Positions 9,928 to 20,221 of a stretch of DNA of 64,000 nt are shown piece after piece. Below the pieces are notes generated by a model. It had not been told where the DNA came from. It made no database searches and saw nothing but the letters and a program-made list of their open reading frames with translations. This DNA is from Mesorhizobium sp. CU3 (lineage in GTDB: Bacteria; Pseudomonadota; Alphaproteobacteria; Rhizobiales; Rhizobiaceae), in assembly GCF_006442965.1 (NCBI RefSeq), contig NZ_VFWX01000002.1:186001-250000 (forward strand). Direction: 5' to 3'. The translations under genes were made by a program, and so were the position numbers. The first letter of the stretch is position 1. The number at the start of each line of letters is the position of its first letter.

Positions 9928-10032
9928 AATGCATGTCGCCCAAAAGTGATATCGGTTTTGGGAGAACGACATGCGTAAAAACAAGGACCTAAAGCGCGTC
10001 GCCTGACTCCGTTTCAACGCGACGCGCTTTAG
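9928..10032. repeat. two-hairpin intergenic repeat, copy B1
   Basis: This 105-bp element matches the copy at 61751-61855 with about three differences. Hairpin 1 is bounded by GCATGTCG and CGACATGC with an inner CCAAAAG/CTTTTGG-like stem. A spacer GTAAAAACAAGGACCTAAAG follows. Hairpin 2 is AAAGCGCGTCGC paired with GCGACGCGCTTT. Its last bases contain the stop codon (TAA on the minus strand) of the HpcH/HpaI gene. Confidence 0.9.
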
Positions 10033-10814
10033 CCAGCTCTCGCGGGCTCTATGGAATCCCGCATGCTCTTCAAAAGCGTCTTGGCCCCGAGCGAGATCAG
10101 CGTGTGGTCCGAGCCCATGGCCAGCAGCCGGTAACCCATCGCCACCATGCGCCCGGCGACCGCCGGCTCGATGACATAGGTCGCAGCATGCTTGCCGGCC
10201 TTGCGCGTCCGCTCGGCGATCGACGCCACCGTTTCCATCATGCTTTCCAGCGTCGAATTGATGGTCGCGCCGTTCGACCAGGCGATCGAGAAGTCCGACG
10301 GACCGACGAAGATGCCGTCGATGCCGGGCGTGTCGAGGATACCGTCCAGCGCCTCGAAGGCCGCGCGCGTCTCGACCATCGCGAAGGCCATGGTGCGCTG
10401 GTTGGTGTCGCGCAGCCATTCGGCGTGGTCGCCCTTGCCGTGGCGCGGAAAAGCGTAGGTCGGCCCCCAGGAGCGCTCGCCCATCGGCGGATATTTCATC
10501 GCGGCGGCGAAGAGCCTGGCATCGGCTACCGAGTTCACCATCGGCGCGATCACCGCCTCGGCGCCGAAATCGAGAGCGCGGCTGGCCATGTCGAAGCGGC
10601 CGACCGGAATGCGTACCAGCGCCGGCTTGTTGGCGGCAAGTACCGGCACAAGACCGCGCAGCACGCTGTCCTCGTGATGGCCGCCATGCTGCATGTCGAG
10701 GGTGACGGCATCGAAACCCTGCTTGGCGATGATCTCCACCGTCAGCGCATCCGGTACGCCGGACCAGGCGGTGAAGAGCGTTTCATCGGCGGCCAGGCGG
10801 GATTTCAGCGACAT
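10029..10814 (-). CDS. HpcH/HpaI-family class II aldolase
   Basis: A 261-residue metal-dependent aldolase/citrate-lyase family enzyme, with a TIM barrel that cleaves or forms 2-keto-3-deoxy sugar acids and related hydroxy-keto acids. Visible features are DAVTLDMQHGGHHE (catalytic His region), VRIPVGR, DFGAEAVIAPMVNS (metal-binding region), AMVETRAAFE with the metal-ligand Glu, and DGIFVGPSDFS. The ATG at 10814 follows AAGGAAAG. The stop codon lies inside the flanking repeat. No sugar-acid operon is adjacent, so the substrate is not predictable. Family assignment is firm. Confidence 0.92.
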   Translation of the reverse strand: MSLKSRLAADETLFTAWSGVPDALTVEIIAKQGFDAVTLDMQHGGHHEDSVLRGLVPVLAANKPALVRIPVGRFDMASRALDFGAEAVIAPMVNSVADARLFAAAMKYPPMGERSWGPTYAFPRHGKGDHAEWLRDTNQRTMAFAMVETRAAFEALDGILDTPGIDGIFVGPSDFSIAWSNGATINSTLESMMETVASIAERTRKAGKHAATYVIEPAVAGRMVAMGYRLLAMGSDHTLISLGAKTLLKSMRDSIEPARAG

Positions 10815-10845
10815 CGGAACTTTCCTTGTTAACGAGCGCATCGGC

Positions 10846-10940
10846 CCGAAAATCGGGATCGATTTTCGGAAAGCACGATGCGCCAACTCAAAGCGTTGGA
10901 GCGTACTTTGTGCGTCCAAATGGACGCACGTCGCTCCAAT
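10846..10940. repeat. two-hairpin intergenic repeat, divergent copy C
   Basis: Hairpin 1 is CCGAAAATC-GGGATC-GATTTTCGG, a perfect 9-bp stem at 10846-10869. The spacer is AAGCACGATGCGCCAACTCAAAG. Hairpin 2 is bounded by TTGGAGCG/CGCTCCAA with an inner GTGCGTCCA/TGGACGCAC stem. The layout is that of the B and A copies with different stem sequences. It sits upstream of the HpcH/HpaI gene. Confidence 0.7.
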
Positions 10941-10968
10941 GGAGTTTCAGCCGGAAACGGGGCCAAAG

Positions 10969-11003
10969 GCAAAGAAAAACCGCCCGGGTTGGCCGGGCGG
11001 TCG
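10969..11003 (-). terminator. Rho-independent terminator of the DUF1476 gene
   Basis: On the minus strand the sequence reads ACCGCCCGG-CCAA-CCCGGGCGGT followed by TTTTTCTTT. This strong GC stem with a T tract lies about 75 bases after the DUF1476 stop and fits an intrinsic terminator. Confidence 0.85.
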
Positions 11004-11076
11004 ATTGGTCCAGTCATTCTTTCGCTACGGGTGCCACAAACGCAAGACACTTTTGCGGGACCCTGCTTCGACCGGG

Positions 11077-11397
11077 TCAGGTGTTCTTGATCTGCTCGAT
11101 CGCCTGCGCCATCAGCTCGTCCATGGTGCGGCGGATCTGATGATCGGACTGGTTGACGCCCGCGGCGTCGAAATCCTTGCGGATCTTGCGGAAGACGTCA
11201 TGGTCGCCGGCTTCCTCGATATCGGAAACCACCACTTCCTTGGCATAGGCCTCGGCATCGGCGCCAGATTTGCCGAGCTTTTCGGCTGCCCACAGACCGA
11301 GCGCCTTGTTGCGGCGTGCCGAGGCTTTGAAGCGGAGTTCCTCATCGAAGGCGAATTTGCGCTCAAAACCCTCTTCGCGGTCTTTCATGCTGTTCAT
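11077..11397 (-). CDS. DUF1476 protein, F1Fo-ATPase inhibitor zeta subunit
   Basis: A 106-residue helical, charged protein matching the alphaproteobacterial DUF1476 family. The Paracoccus member is the zeta subunit that inhibits ATP hydrolysis by the F1 motor. Signatures are MKDREEGFERKFAFDEELRFK near the N-terminus, ARRNKALGLWAAEKLG, then YAKEVVVSDIEEAG and a C-terminal helix ending DELMAQAIEQI. The ATG at 11397 follows GGAGGACGTC; a second in-frame ATG three codons on is possible. It is monocistronic, with its own terminator. Expression probably follows energy status, but no regulatory site was identified. Confidence 0.93.
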   Translation of the reverse strand: MNSMKDREEGFERKFAFDEELRFKASARRNKALGLWAAEKLGKSGADAEAYAKEVVVSDIEEAGDHDVFRKIRKDFDAAGVNQSDHQIRRTMDELMAQAIEQIKNT

Positions 11398-11672
11398 GAC
11401 GTCCTCCGGTGAGATCCGATTCGCTTGGCTTGGAATATGTGTGGTGGGCAAGCACAAATCAAAAGGCCGCGAGCCGGTCAATATGCTTCGTCGCATGCTG
11501 CACTGCGGCATTTCGGTCCCGAAAGCGGTTGATTCGCCGGATTTGCCGATTGAGCAAACAGGGCGATTGCGATAACACCGGCATTGAACGCTCCCGTCGC
11601 CATACTAATTTAGGCAGACGGACAGGAAATCGGTCACTTGCCGCCTGCCCGCAGACCCAGAGAAAAAATCAG

Positions 11673-12467
11673 ATGAAAAATCGCCGCCGCATTTACGAAG
11701 GCAAGGCCAAGATCCTCTATGAAGGGCCGGAGCCGGGGACGCTGATCCAGTTCTTCAAGGATGACGCCACCGCCTTCAACAAGAAGAAACATGAAGTGGT
11801 CGATGGCAAGGGCGTGCTCAACAACCGCATCTCCGAGCACATCTTCAACCATTTGAATCGCATGGGCATTCCGACCCATTTCATCCGCCGGCTCAACATG
11901 CGCGAGCAGCTGATCAAGGAAGTCGAGATCATCCCGCTCGAAGTCGTCGTGCGCAACGTCGCCGCCGGCTCGCTGGCCAAGCGCCTCGGCATCGAGGAAG
12001 GCACGATGCTGCCGCGCTCGATCATCGAATTCTACTACAAGGCCGATGCGCTGGACGACCCGATGGTGTCGGAAGAGCACATCACCGCCTTCGGCTGGGC
12101 AAGCCCGCAGGAAATCGACGACATCATGGCCCTGGCCATCCGCGTCAACGATTTCCTCTCCGGCCTGTTCATGGGCGTCGGCATCCAGCTCGTCGATTTC
12201 AAGATCGAGTGCGGCCGCCTGTTCGAGGGCGACATGATGCGCATCGTCGTCGCCGACGAGATTTCGCCGGATTCCTGCCGGCTGTGGGACGTCGCCACCC
12301 AGGACAAGCTCGACAAGGACCGTTTCCGCCGCGACATGGGCGGCCTGGTCGAGGCCTATCAGGAAGTTGCCCGCCGTCTCGGCATCATCAACGAGAACGA
12401 GCCGCCGCGCCCGACCGGCCCGGTGCTCGTCGCCTCTTCCGAGCCGCCCAAGGGCCTCAAGCACTAA
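11673..12467 (+). CDS. purC: phosphoribosylaminoimidazole-succinocarboxamide synthase
   Basis: A 264-residue SAICAR synthetase, which joins aspartate to CAIR using ATP in purine synthesis. It begins [20 protein letters not shown], the typical ATP-grasp-like N-terminus. [13 protein letters not shown] and [12 protein letters not shown] follow, with the signature segments [11 protein letters not shown] and [12 protein letters not shown]. The C-terminal 15-20 residues ([19 protein letters not shown]) extend past the usual end. It heads a purC-purS-purQ cluster, 65 bases before purS with an intervening hairpin. Cytoplasmic. Start ATG at 11673; the in-frame upstream extension is not conserved-looking. 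Confidence 0.96.
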   Translation: MKNRRRIYEGKAKILYEGPEPGTLIQFFKDDATAFNKKKHEVVDGKGVLNNRISEHIFNHLNRMGIPTHFIRRLNMREQLIKEVEIIPLEVVVRNVAAGSLAKRLGIEEGTMLPRSIIEFYYKADALDDPMVSEEHITAFGWASPQEIDDIMALAIRVNDFLSGLFMGVGIQLVDFKIECGRLFEGDMMRIVVADEISPDSCRLWDVATQDKLDKDRFRRDMGGLVEAYQEVARRLGIINENEPPRPTGPVLVASSEPPKGLKH

Positions 12468-12478
12468 TTTGCCGACAT

Positions 12479-12506
12479 GGGCCTGCCGGCATAGGCAGGC
12501 CCTTTC
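12479..12506 (+). terminator. hairpin between purC and purS
   Basis: GGGCCTGCC-GGCATA-GGCAGGCCC is a perfect 9-bp stem followed by TTTCC. It lies 12 bases after purC and 30 bases before purS. The short T tract suggests partial termination or mRNA stabilisation rather than full termination, since purS and purQ presumably need the same transcript. Confidence 0.65.
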
Positions 12507-12532
12507 CTAACGACCGACACTCAGGAGTATCG

Positions 12533-12772
12533 ATGAAAGCCCGTATCACCGTGACCCTCAAGAACGGCGTTCTCGATCCGCAGGGCAAGGCGATCGAGCA
12601 TGCGCTGTCCGGGCTTGGCTTCGACGGCGTCGGCCAGGTGCGCCAGGGCAAGGTCTTCGACATCGAGCTGACGGCAACCGACAAAGCCAAGGCCGAAGCC
12701 GAGCTCACGGCCATGTGCGACAAGCTTCTGGCGAACACGGTGATTGAGAACTACGCGGTGGAGATAGCCTGA
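12533..12772 (+). CDS. purS: phosphoribosylformylglycinamidine synthase subunit PurS
   Basis: A 79-residue small subunit of the three-part FGAR amidotransferase. It bridges PurL and PurQ and helps carry ammonia between them. It begins [21 protein letters not shown], the family signature, and continues [20 protein letters not shown]. The ATG at 12533 follows CAGGAGTATCG. It ends three bases before purQ, so the two are probably translationally coupled. Its presence, with separate purQ and a short purL, shows the PurSQL-type enzyme rather than the large single-chain enterobacterial PurL. Confidence 0.96.
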   Translation: MKARITVTLKNGVLDPQGKAIEHALSGLGFDGVGQVRQGKVFDIELTATDKAKAEAELTAMCDKLLANTVIENYAVEIA

Positions 12773-12774
12773 CA

Positions 12775-13443
12775 ATGAAATCAGCCGTCGTCCTTCTGCC
12801 GGGCCTCAACCGCGACCGCGACATGATCGCGGCGCTGACCAAGATTTCCGGCCAAGCGCCGGCAACGGTCTGGCAGACCGACACCGAGATCCCCGATGTC
12901 GACCTGATCGCGATTCCGGGCGGCTTCTCCTTCGGCGACTATCTGCGTTGCGGCGCGATCGCGGCGCGCATGCCGGTAATGCGGGCGGTCGCGGAGAAAG
13001 CGGCCAAGGGCGTCACCGTCATCGGCGTCTGCAACGGCTTCCAGATCCTGGTCGAGGCCGGCCTGCTGCCCGGCGCCCTGATGCGCAATTCATCGCTGAA
13101 ATTCGTCTGCCGGCAGGTGAAGCTCGAGATCGCCAACGCCAACACCATGTTCACCCGCCGCTACCAGCCGGGGCAGATCATCCGCTCGCCGGTGGCGCAT
13201 CATGACGGCAATTACTTCGCCGATGCCGAAACCCTCGCCCGCCTCGAGGGCGAAGGCCAGGTGGTGTTCCGCTATGCCGAAGGCACCAATCCCAACGGCT
13301 CGATCAACGACATTGCCGGCATCGTCAACGACAAGGGCAATGTGCTTGGCCTGATGCCGCATCCGGAGAACCTGATCGAGGCAGCGCATGGCGGCAATGA
13401 CGGCCGGGCGCTGTTCGAAAGCGCGCTCGGCGTTGCTGCCTGA
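12775..13443 (+). CDS. purQ: phosphoribosylformylglycinamidine synthase subunit PurQ
   Basis: A 222-residue class I glutamine amidotransferase that hydrolyses glutamine and feeds ammonia to PurL. The nucleophile Cys lies in [10 protein letters not shown] near residue 86, the oxyanion region is [14 protein letters not shown], and the catalytic His-Glu pair is LMPHPEN near residue 195. It starts three bases after purS. Length and motifs are complete. PurL lies 3 kb downstream, separated by a lipoprotein, a membrane protein and a divergent regulator pair. Confidence 0.97.
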   Translation: MKSAVVLLPGLNRDRDMIAALTKISGQAPATVWQTDTEIPDVDLIAIPGGFSFGDYLRCGAIAARMPVMRAVAEKAAKGVTVIGVCNGFQILVEAGLLPGALMRNSSLKFVCRQVKLEIANANTMFTRRYQPGQIIRSPVAHHDGNYFADAETLARLEGEGQVVFRYAEGTNPNGSINDIAGIVNDKGNVLGLMPHPENLIEAAHGGNDGRALFESALGVAA

Positions 13444-13480
13444 TCCTTTGAAAATCCCAGAACGCGGGGGCGGACCGACC

Positions 13481-13891
13481 ATGAGACCGACGATTGCTCG
13501 CCCTGCTCTTCTGGCCGTTGCGGGGTTTGCCTTGGTTTCCTGCCAGTCCAGCCCCAAGACAACGCCGGTCCCGTCCGGCAAAAGCGCCTCGCTGCTTGCC
13601 ATGGAACAGGTCGCGATCGCCGCGCACAAATGCTGGATCGCCAGCAAGGATCCGGCCTTCAAGTCCTATCAGATGGCCAATGAGCTGAATTCCTTCAGCG
13701 GCACGCCGCGCTTCCTGCTGGTGCCGGCCAAGCACTATGGCGGCAAGCCGCTGCTGGTCGTGCAGGCGCAGGGCAATTCCAGCCGCGTAGACGTGTTCGG
13801 GCCGCTGATGAACGATCCGCTGGGCGCCCGCATCGGTTCCGACATAGCCCGCTGGCAGGCCGGCAATCCGTCCTGCACGGCCGCGGCGTGA
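13481..13891 (+). CDS. putative lipoprotein of unknown function
   Basis: A 136-residue protein with an N-terminal signal MRPTIARPALLAVAGFALVSC, where LVSC is a lipobox, so it is predicted to be lipid-anchored facing the periplasm. The mature part includes a Cys in HKCWIASKDPAFK and another near the C-terminus (NPSCTAAA), which could form a disulfide. I do not recognise the domain. It follows purQ by 37 bases and precedes the Pr6Pr gene by 7 bases, so it may be co-transcribed with both. Function unknown. Confidence 0.75.
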   Translation: MRPTIARPALLAVAGFALVSCQSSPKTTPVPSGKSASLLAMEQVAIAAHKCWIASKDPAFKSYQMANELNSFSGTPRFLLVPAKHYGGKPLLVVQAQGNSSRVDVFGPLMNDPLGARIGSDIARWQAGNPSCTAAA

Positions 13892-13898
13892 GATTGCC

Positions 13899-14528
13899 AT
13901 GGGCCGGTTCCTGCAGATCGCGGGACTGGTCATTGGGCTGATCGCGCTTGTCCTGCAATTCGCCATAAGCATTCCGGCGTCGATCGCGGCCGGGCGAAGC
14001 TTGCTTGGCTCGATCGTCTTTCTGTTCAGCTTCTTCACCATCCTGACCAACATCGCCGCTGTTCTGGTGCATGCTGCGCTGATATCGCCGAGCGGCTATG
14101 CCTGGTTTCCGGCCTTCGCCGGCAAGCGTATGCGCGCCGGTGTCGCCGTCGCCATCACTTTGGTCTTCATCGTCTATGCGACGGTGCTGTCGGGCCTGTG
14201 GCAGCCGCAGGGCCTGTTCCTGCTTTGCGATGTCTTGCTTCACTATGTGACGCCGCTGATCTTCGTGCTGTGGTGGCTGATCGCCGGCGCGGATGGCACG
14301 ACACGCTGGCGCGACATCTCCTGGTGGATGATCTACCCGCTCGCCTATCTCGCCTATGTGTTGATCCGCGCGCCTTTCGCCGGCGAAGTGCCCTACCCGT
14401 TCCTCGATGTCGCCAAGAATGGTGCGGCCAGCGTCGCCTTGGCGTCGCTGGCCGTCACCGCGCTGTTTGTCGGACTGAGCGTGCTCGCCGTGCTTGTCGA
14501 CCACGGCGTCGCACGGCTACGGAAGTGA
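13899..14528 (+). CDS. Pr6Pr family membrane protein
   Basis: A 209-residue integral membrane protein with about six helices, matching the bacterial Pr6Pr family. Typical segments are FFTILTNIAAVLVHAAL, YATVLSGLWQPQG, HYVTPLIFVLWWLIAG and SWWMIYPLAYLAYVLIR. The layout, including the conserved histidine in LLHYVTP and the threonine/asparagine motif TILTN, resembles eukaryotic FAR-17A/AIG1 serine/threonine hydrolases. Hydrolase activity in bacteria is unproven. It starts 7 bases after the lipoprotein. Its last 12 bases overlap the end of the convergent DUF1127 gene. Confidence 0.85.
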   Translation: MGRFLQIAGLVIGLIALVLQFAISIPASIAAGRSLLGSIVFLFSFFTILTNIAAVLVHAALISPSGYAWFPAFAGKRMRAGVAVAITLVFIVYATVLSGLWQPQGLFLLCDVLLHYVTPLIFVLWWLIAGADGTTRWRDISWWMIYPLAYLAYVLIRAPFAGEVPYPFLDVAKNGAASVALASLAVTALFVGLSVLAVLVDHGVARLRK

Positions 14529-14777
14529 CCGCTCCCACATCGGCCTGATGCCTTCGCGGTGCGCATCGCAACGCGAGACGCCGATGTCCTTGAGCTGCTC
14601 GTCGGTCATCTCCAGCAAGGCCAGGCGGCTGCGGCGACGCTCCAGCATCGCGTCGATCTGGCTGGCAACAGAACCGAGCACGACGACGAGACGGTTCACG
14701 AAACCGCCGCGAAGCGGCGTCGAGGCCCTTGCTGTCGGGTCGGCATAGCGAATTGTCTCAATTGTATCCATTGTCAT
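14517..14777 (-). CDS. DUF1127 small regulatory-type protein
   Basis: An 86-residue protein. The C-terminal half carries the DUF1127 (YjiS-like) motif: ERRRSRLALLEMTDEQLKDI followed by GVSRCDAHREG. Short arginine-rich DUF1127 proteins in rhizobia have been linked to phosphate, RNA and carbon regulation, often through RNA binding. The N-terminal half has an amphipathic segment (FVNRLVVVLGSVASQIDAML). The ATG at 14777 follows AAGGCGCA. It is divergent from the MocR regulator at 14863, and the shared 85-bp region holds repeated ATTGT motifs, so it may be that regulator's target. Confidence 0.85.
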   Translation of the reverse strand: MTMDTIETIRYADPTARASTPLRGGFVNRLVVVLGSVASQIDAMLERRRSRLALLEMTDEQLKDIGVSRCDAHREGIRPMWERSLP

Positions 14778-14851
14778 TGCGCCTTGTTTCGATTGTACCC
14801 TTTCAATTTCCGGCTCGATATGAATTGACTCATCGCGCGTTGCAATATAGA

Positions 14852-14872
14852 AAATTGTCACCATGACAAATT
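14852..14872. promoter_or_regulatory. candidate operator overlapping the MocR start codon
   Basis: AAATTGTCA-CCA-TGACAAATT forms a 9-bp inverted repeat with one mismatch, placed across the ATG at 14863. Further ATTG(T/A)(C/A) motifs occur at about 14752, 14761, 14770, 14792 and 14824. Multiple copies between divergent genes suggest binding by the adjacent MocR protein. This is inference from pattern only. Confidence 0.5.
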
Positions 14873-16272
14873 GGCTCCCTGATCTCTCCGCCGGCGCCGG
14901 TCCTCTCTATCAGCGGCTTGCTGACAGCATTGAGTCAGATATCGACAAGGGCGTCATCGATGCGGGCGCCAAACTGCCGCCGCAGCGCGACCTCGCCTAT
15001 GACATCGGCACGACGGTCGGCACGGTCGGCCGCGCCTATCAGCTGCTGCGCGAGCGTGGGCTGGTCAGCGGTGAAGTCGGACGCGGCACCTATGTGCTTG
15101 CCCAACACGCCGAGGCGCCGAAACCCGACGTCGAGCCAAGCTTGCAAGGCACGCGCCCGATCGACGCGCCGAGCGGCAAGCTGCGCTTCGACAGCACCGC
15201 CGCGCCCGATGTCGGCCAGGGCGCGGTGATCGCCGACATCCTGGCGCGCACGGCGCAGGAACACCCGCACGACATTTCAAGCTACACGCGCGATTTCCCC
15301 GAACGCTGGTACGAGGCCGGCAGCCGATGGCTGGCGCGCAACTCCTTCCGCCCCTCGCCCGATTCGATCGTTCCCACGATCGGTACGCATGCCGCGGTCA
15401 TGGCGGCGATCGCGGCGCTGACCATGCCCGGCGACTACGTGCTCTTCGAGCACCTCACCTATTCGCAGATCGCGCGCAGCGCGGGGCTGATCGGGCGCCG
15501 CATCGCGCTGGTCGCCAGCGACGAACAAGGCATCGACCCGGAGGATTTCGAGCGCGTCTGCGCGCAGAAGCATCCCAGGATGATGTTCCTGATGCCGACA
15601 GCGAAGAACCCGACCTTGGTGACCATGCCGGCCGAACGGCGGCAGGCGATCGCGCGGATCGCGCGCGAATACAATGTCGCGCTGATCGAGGACGATCTCT
15701 ACGGCGAATTGACCGACGACCCGACGCCGCTGCTTGCCGAATACGCGCCCGAGCGCACGATCGTCGCCGGCGGCCTGTCGAAATCGGTCGCGGCGGGCGT
15801 GCGCGGCGGCTGGCTTTCCTGCCCGCCTGCCTATCGCCATCGCATCCGCGTCGCCCATAAGATGATGACCGGCGGCCTGCCTTTCCTTTTGGCGGAGCTC
15901 GGCACCAGGCTGGTGCTGTCCGGCCAGGCAAGCGACATCCGCAAGCGCTGTATCGCCGATATCCGGCTGCGCCTTGCCCTCGTGCGCGAGACGCTGGCCG
16001 GGTTCGACCTCAGGTCGCGCGACAATGTCCCCTTCGTCTGGCTGACCTTGCCGGATCCGTGGCTCTCCGGCACCTTCAAGAAGGCCTGCCTGGAGCATGG
16101 CGTGCTCATCGACGACGAGGACGAGTTCAAGGCCGGCCGTTCCGAGCAGGTCTTCCACAGCGTCCGCTTCGGCATCTCGCAGCCGCGCCAGAGCAACGAT
16201 GTCGCTGGCGGCGTCGCCGTCATCCGCCGCCTGCTCGACGAAGGCCGCGCCGGCTACGACAGTTTTTCCTGA
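14863..16272 (+). CDS. MocR-type transcriptional regulator (GntR HTH plus PLP aminotransferase fold)
   Basis: A 469-residue regulator. Residues about 10-75 form a GntR winged helix ([43 protein letters not shown]). From about residue 110 there is a class I aminotransferase-like domain with IEDDLYGEL and the PLP lysine in [10 protein letters not shown]. Such proteins sense amino acids, vitamers or polyamines through PLP chemistry. No PLP-pathway genes are adjacent; the divergent DUF1127 gene is the likely target. The start lacks a Shine-Dalgarno sequence, and a promoter-like TTGACT...TATAGA lies only about 12 bases before the ATG, so the mRNA may be leaderless. Confidence 0.92.
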   Translation: MTNWLPDLSAGAGPLYQRLADSIESDIDKGVIDAGAKLPPQRDLAYDIGTTVGTVGRAYQLLRERGLVSGEVGRGTYVLAQHAEAPKPDVEPSLQGTRPIDAPSGKLRFDSTAAPDVGQGAVIADILARTAQEHPHDISSYTRDFPERWYEAGSRWLARNSFRPSPDSIVPTIGTHAAVMAAIAALTMPGDYVLFEHLTYSQIARSAGLIGRRIALVASDEQGIDPEDFERVCAQKHPRMMFLMPTAKNPTLVTMPAERRQAIARIAREYNVALIEDDLYGELTDDPTPLLAEYAPERTIVAGGLSKSVAAGVRGGWLSCPPAYRHRIRVAHKMMTGGLPFLLAELGTRLVLSGQASDIRKRCIADIRLRLALVRETLAGFDLRSRDNVPFVWLTLPDPWLSGTFKKACLEHGVLIDDEDEFKAGRSEQVFHSVRFGISQPRQSNDVAGGVAVIRRLLDEGRAGYDSFS

Positions 16273-16423
16273 ATTCGCTGCCCCGATCGCATTGCCGGGG
16301 AAATGCGCCGATGCGGCAGTTTTCCGGCATTTTCGTCATCCGATGGGGTGTATCGCGCGAAAAGCTTGCGATAAGAGGAGGACTCAGAAAATCCCCCTCT
16401 CCCACGGACAAAAATCGCCGCTC

Positions 16424-18651
<2,228 letters not shown>

Positions 18652-18655
<4 letters not shown>

Positions 18656-19176
18656 ACAAAGTGGCTGCCAAGGCGCTGATCGCTGTCGTCTTCTGGCCGT
18701 CGCTGTTCTTCTTCTGGTTCCTCGGACCGTTCGCCTTTCTCCTGTTGTCGACCACCTCGAGCGAGATGTGCCCGCGGCTGGAAACCCGCGCAGAGTTCCT
18801 GGCAGCGGCCAACGCGGCGCTGCCGATAATTGTCCTGCAGACCCTGCTCTACGCGGTTCCGATCGCATGCCTGGTGCTGTGGGATCGGCTCTCGCCGGAG
18901 CCGGCGCGGGCACGGCATGTCGCGACCTCAATCAAGCTTTTCATCGTCGCCGCGATCATCGGAGCGGTTTGGGATTATGGCTCGTCCCTGGTCTGCGACG
19001 GCTATGGCCAGCCCTTCTTCTCGTCGGCCTGGCGGATGACCGGCTATCTTCCGATCGTCGGCCTGCTGATCAACATCCCGCTTTACATACTGACCTTCAG
19101 CCTCGGCCGCGCATTCTCGACCCGCGACGACATCACCGAAGACGGCGTGGTTCATTCCGGGCAGGACGAGCCTTAG
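18652..19176 (+). CDS. four-helix membrane protein of unknown function
   Basis: About 174 residues with four hydrophobic segments at roughly 8-33, 52-75, 93-115 and 128-150. A conserved-looking pair of cysteines ([11 protein letters not shown] and [11 protein letters not shown]) may both face the periplasm. It begins either at a TTG that overlaps the purL stop (TTGA) or at a GTG at 18661, so translation is probably coupled to purL. I do not recognise the family. The stop codon TAG is the first triplet of the following repeat element. Confidence 0.65.
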
Positions 19177-19277
19177 AGCAATTCCAGGAAAAGTGTGAGC
19201 GGTCTTCCGTCCGGAATTGCGTAAAAAACAAGGACATAGAGCGGTTCGCCGTTTCCGTGAAACGGTGAAACGCTCTA
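19174..19277. repeat. two-hairpin intergenic repeat, copy A1
   Basis: About 104 bp running from TAGAGCAATTCC to AACGCTCTA. Hairpin 1 is GCAATTCCAGG...CCGGAATTGC, the spacer is GTAAAAAACAAGGACATA, and hairpin 2 is GAGCGGTTCGCCGTTTC...GAAACG...GCTC. It is about 90% like the inverted copy at 47375-47477. Its first TAG is the stop codon of the preceding gene. Confidence 0.9.
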
Positions 19278-19365
19278 GGCTTCAATCCGCACAGGAAAGG
19301 CTTTAGGCTCGCGAGTCACAGTACATAGGTCCGCCTAGCCGCCGCTTAGAAAACAGGATTCCGCC

Positions 19366-19599
19366 ATGGCAATGGATGCCCACGACATCGAAAAACTGAT
19401 CAAGGAAGGCATTCCGGACGCCAAGGTGACGATCCGCGATCTCGCCGGCGACGGCGACCATTACGCGGCCGAGGTCGTTGCGGAGAGCTTTCGCGGCAAA
19501 AGCCGCGTGCAGCAGCACCAGATGGTCTACAACGCGCTGAAGGGCAATATGGGCGGCGTGCTGCATGCGCTGGCCCTGCAGACCAGCATTCCCGACTGA
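19366..19599 (+). CDS. BolA/IbaG family protein
   Basis: A 77-residue BolA-family protein. It starts MAMDAHDIEKLIKEGIPDAKV and carries the family core DGDHYAAEVVAESFRGKSRVQQHQMVY, in which the second histidine lies in the RVQQHQMVY helix-turn motif. Members bind CGFS-type monothiol glutaredoxins and hold a shared [2Fe-2S] cluster through that histidine. The gene lies 150 bases upstream of grxD, its expected partner, and both are close to other metal-cluster functions in the window. Cytoplasmic. Confidence 0.92.
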   Translation: MAMDAHDIEKLIKEGIPDAKVTIRDLAGDGDHYAAEVVAESFRGKSRVQQHQMVYNALKGNMGGVLHALALQTSIPD

Positions 19600-19749
19600 G
19601 CGTATCGCCACTCAAGGCTTAGCCCAAAACGGCTCATCCCTTGCGCCATCGAGGTCGCGTCGCGGCTAACGTCTTGTTTCGGCCCATCTCTGGGTTTATT
19701 TGATGGATATGCTTCGAGCCTGACTCCCACAGGCGTGAAAGGATCGTCC

Positions 19750-20085
19750 ATGACCGGCATCAACGACTACATCGACAACGAAGTGAAGAGCAACGACGTC
19801 GTGCTCTTCATGAAGGGCACGCCCGGCTTCCCGCAATGCGGCTTCTCCGGCCAGGTGGTGCAGATCCTCGACTATATCGGGGCCGACTACAAAGGCGTGA
19901 ACGTGCTTGACTCCGCCGAACTGCGCCAGGGCATCAAGGACTATTCCAACTGGCCGACCATCCCGCAGCTCTACGTCAAGGGCGAGTTCGTCGGCGGTTG
20001 CGACATCGTGCGCGAAATGTTCCAGGCCGGCGAATTGCAGGACTTCCTGGTCGAAAAGGGCGTCAGCGTCAAAGGCGCTGCCTGA
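19750..20085 (+). CDS. grxD: CGFS monothiol glutaredoxin (Grx4/GrxD type)
   Basis: A 111-residue monothiol glutaredoxin with the active site PQCGFSGQ near residues 28-35. It also has FMKGTPGFP upstream, the cis-proline loop NWPTIPQLY and the glutathione-binding GGCDIVREM. These proteins carry and deliver [2Fe-2S] clusters, using glutathione as a ligand, rather than reduce disulfides. The ATG at 19750 follows AAAGGATCGTCC. It sits directly after the bolA-like gene, consistent with a BolA-Grx complex. A hairpin with a T-rich tail follows at 20174. Confidence 0.96.
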   Translation: MTGINDYIDNEVKSNDVVLFMKGTPGFPQCGFSGQVVQILDYIGADYKGVNVLDSAELRQGIKDYSNWPTIPQLYVKGEFVGGCDIVREMFQAGELQDFLVEKGVSVKGAA

Positions 20086-20173
20086 TCGCGCCGGCGACCG
20101 GCCGGCAAGCGCTATTTGCGGGGCTGCCCCACCTCGCCATTGTAGTTCTCGGCTATGAGAACGAGACGAATTG

Positions 20174-20203
20174 ATGCGCCGGCACTCCGGCGCATGTTCG
20201 TTT
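20174..20203 (+). terminator. probable intrinsic terminator of grxD
   Basis: ATGCGCCGG-CACT-CCGGCGCAT is a perfect 9-bp stem followed by GTTCGTTT. It lies about 90 bases after grxD. It overlaps the first possible ATG of the MFS gene, which argues for a later start of that gene. Confidence 0.65.
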
Positions 20204-20221
20204 GAAGAATTGGATTTTGCG

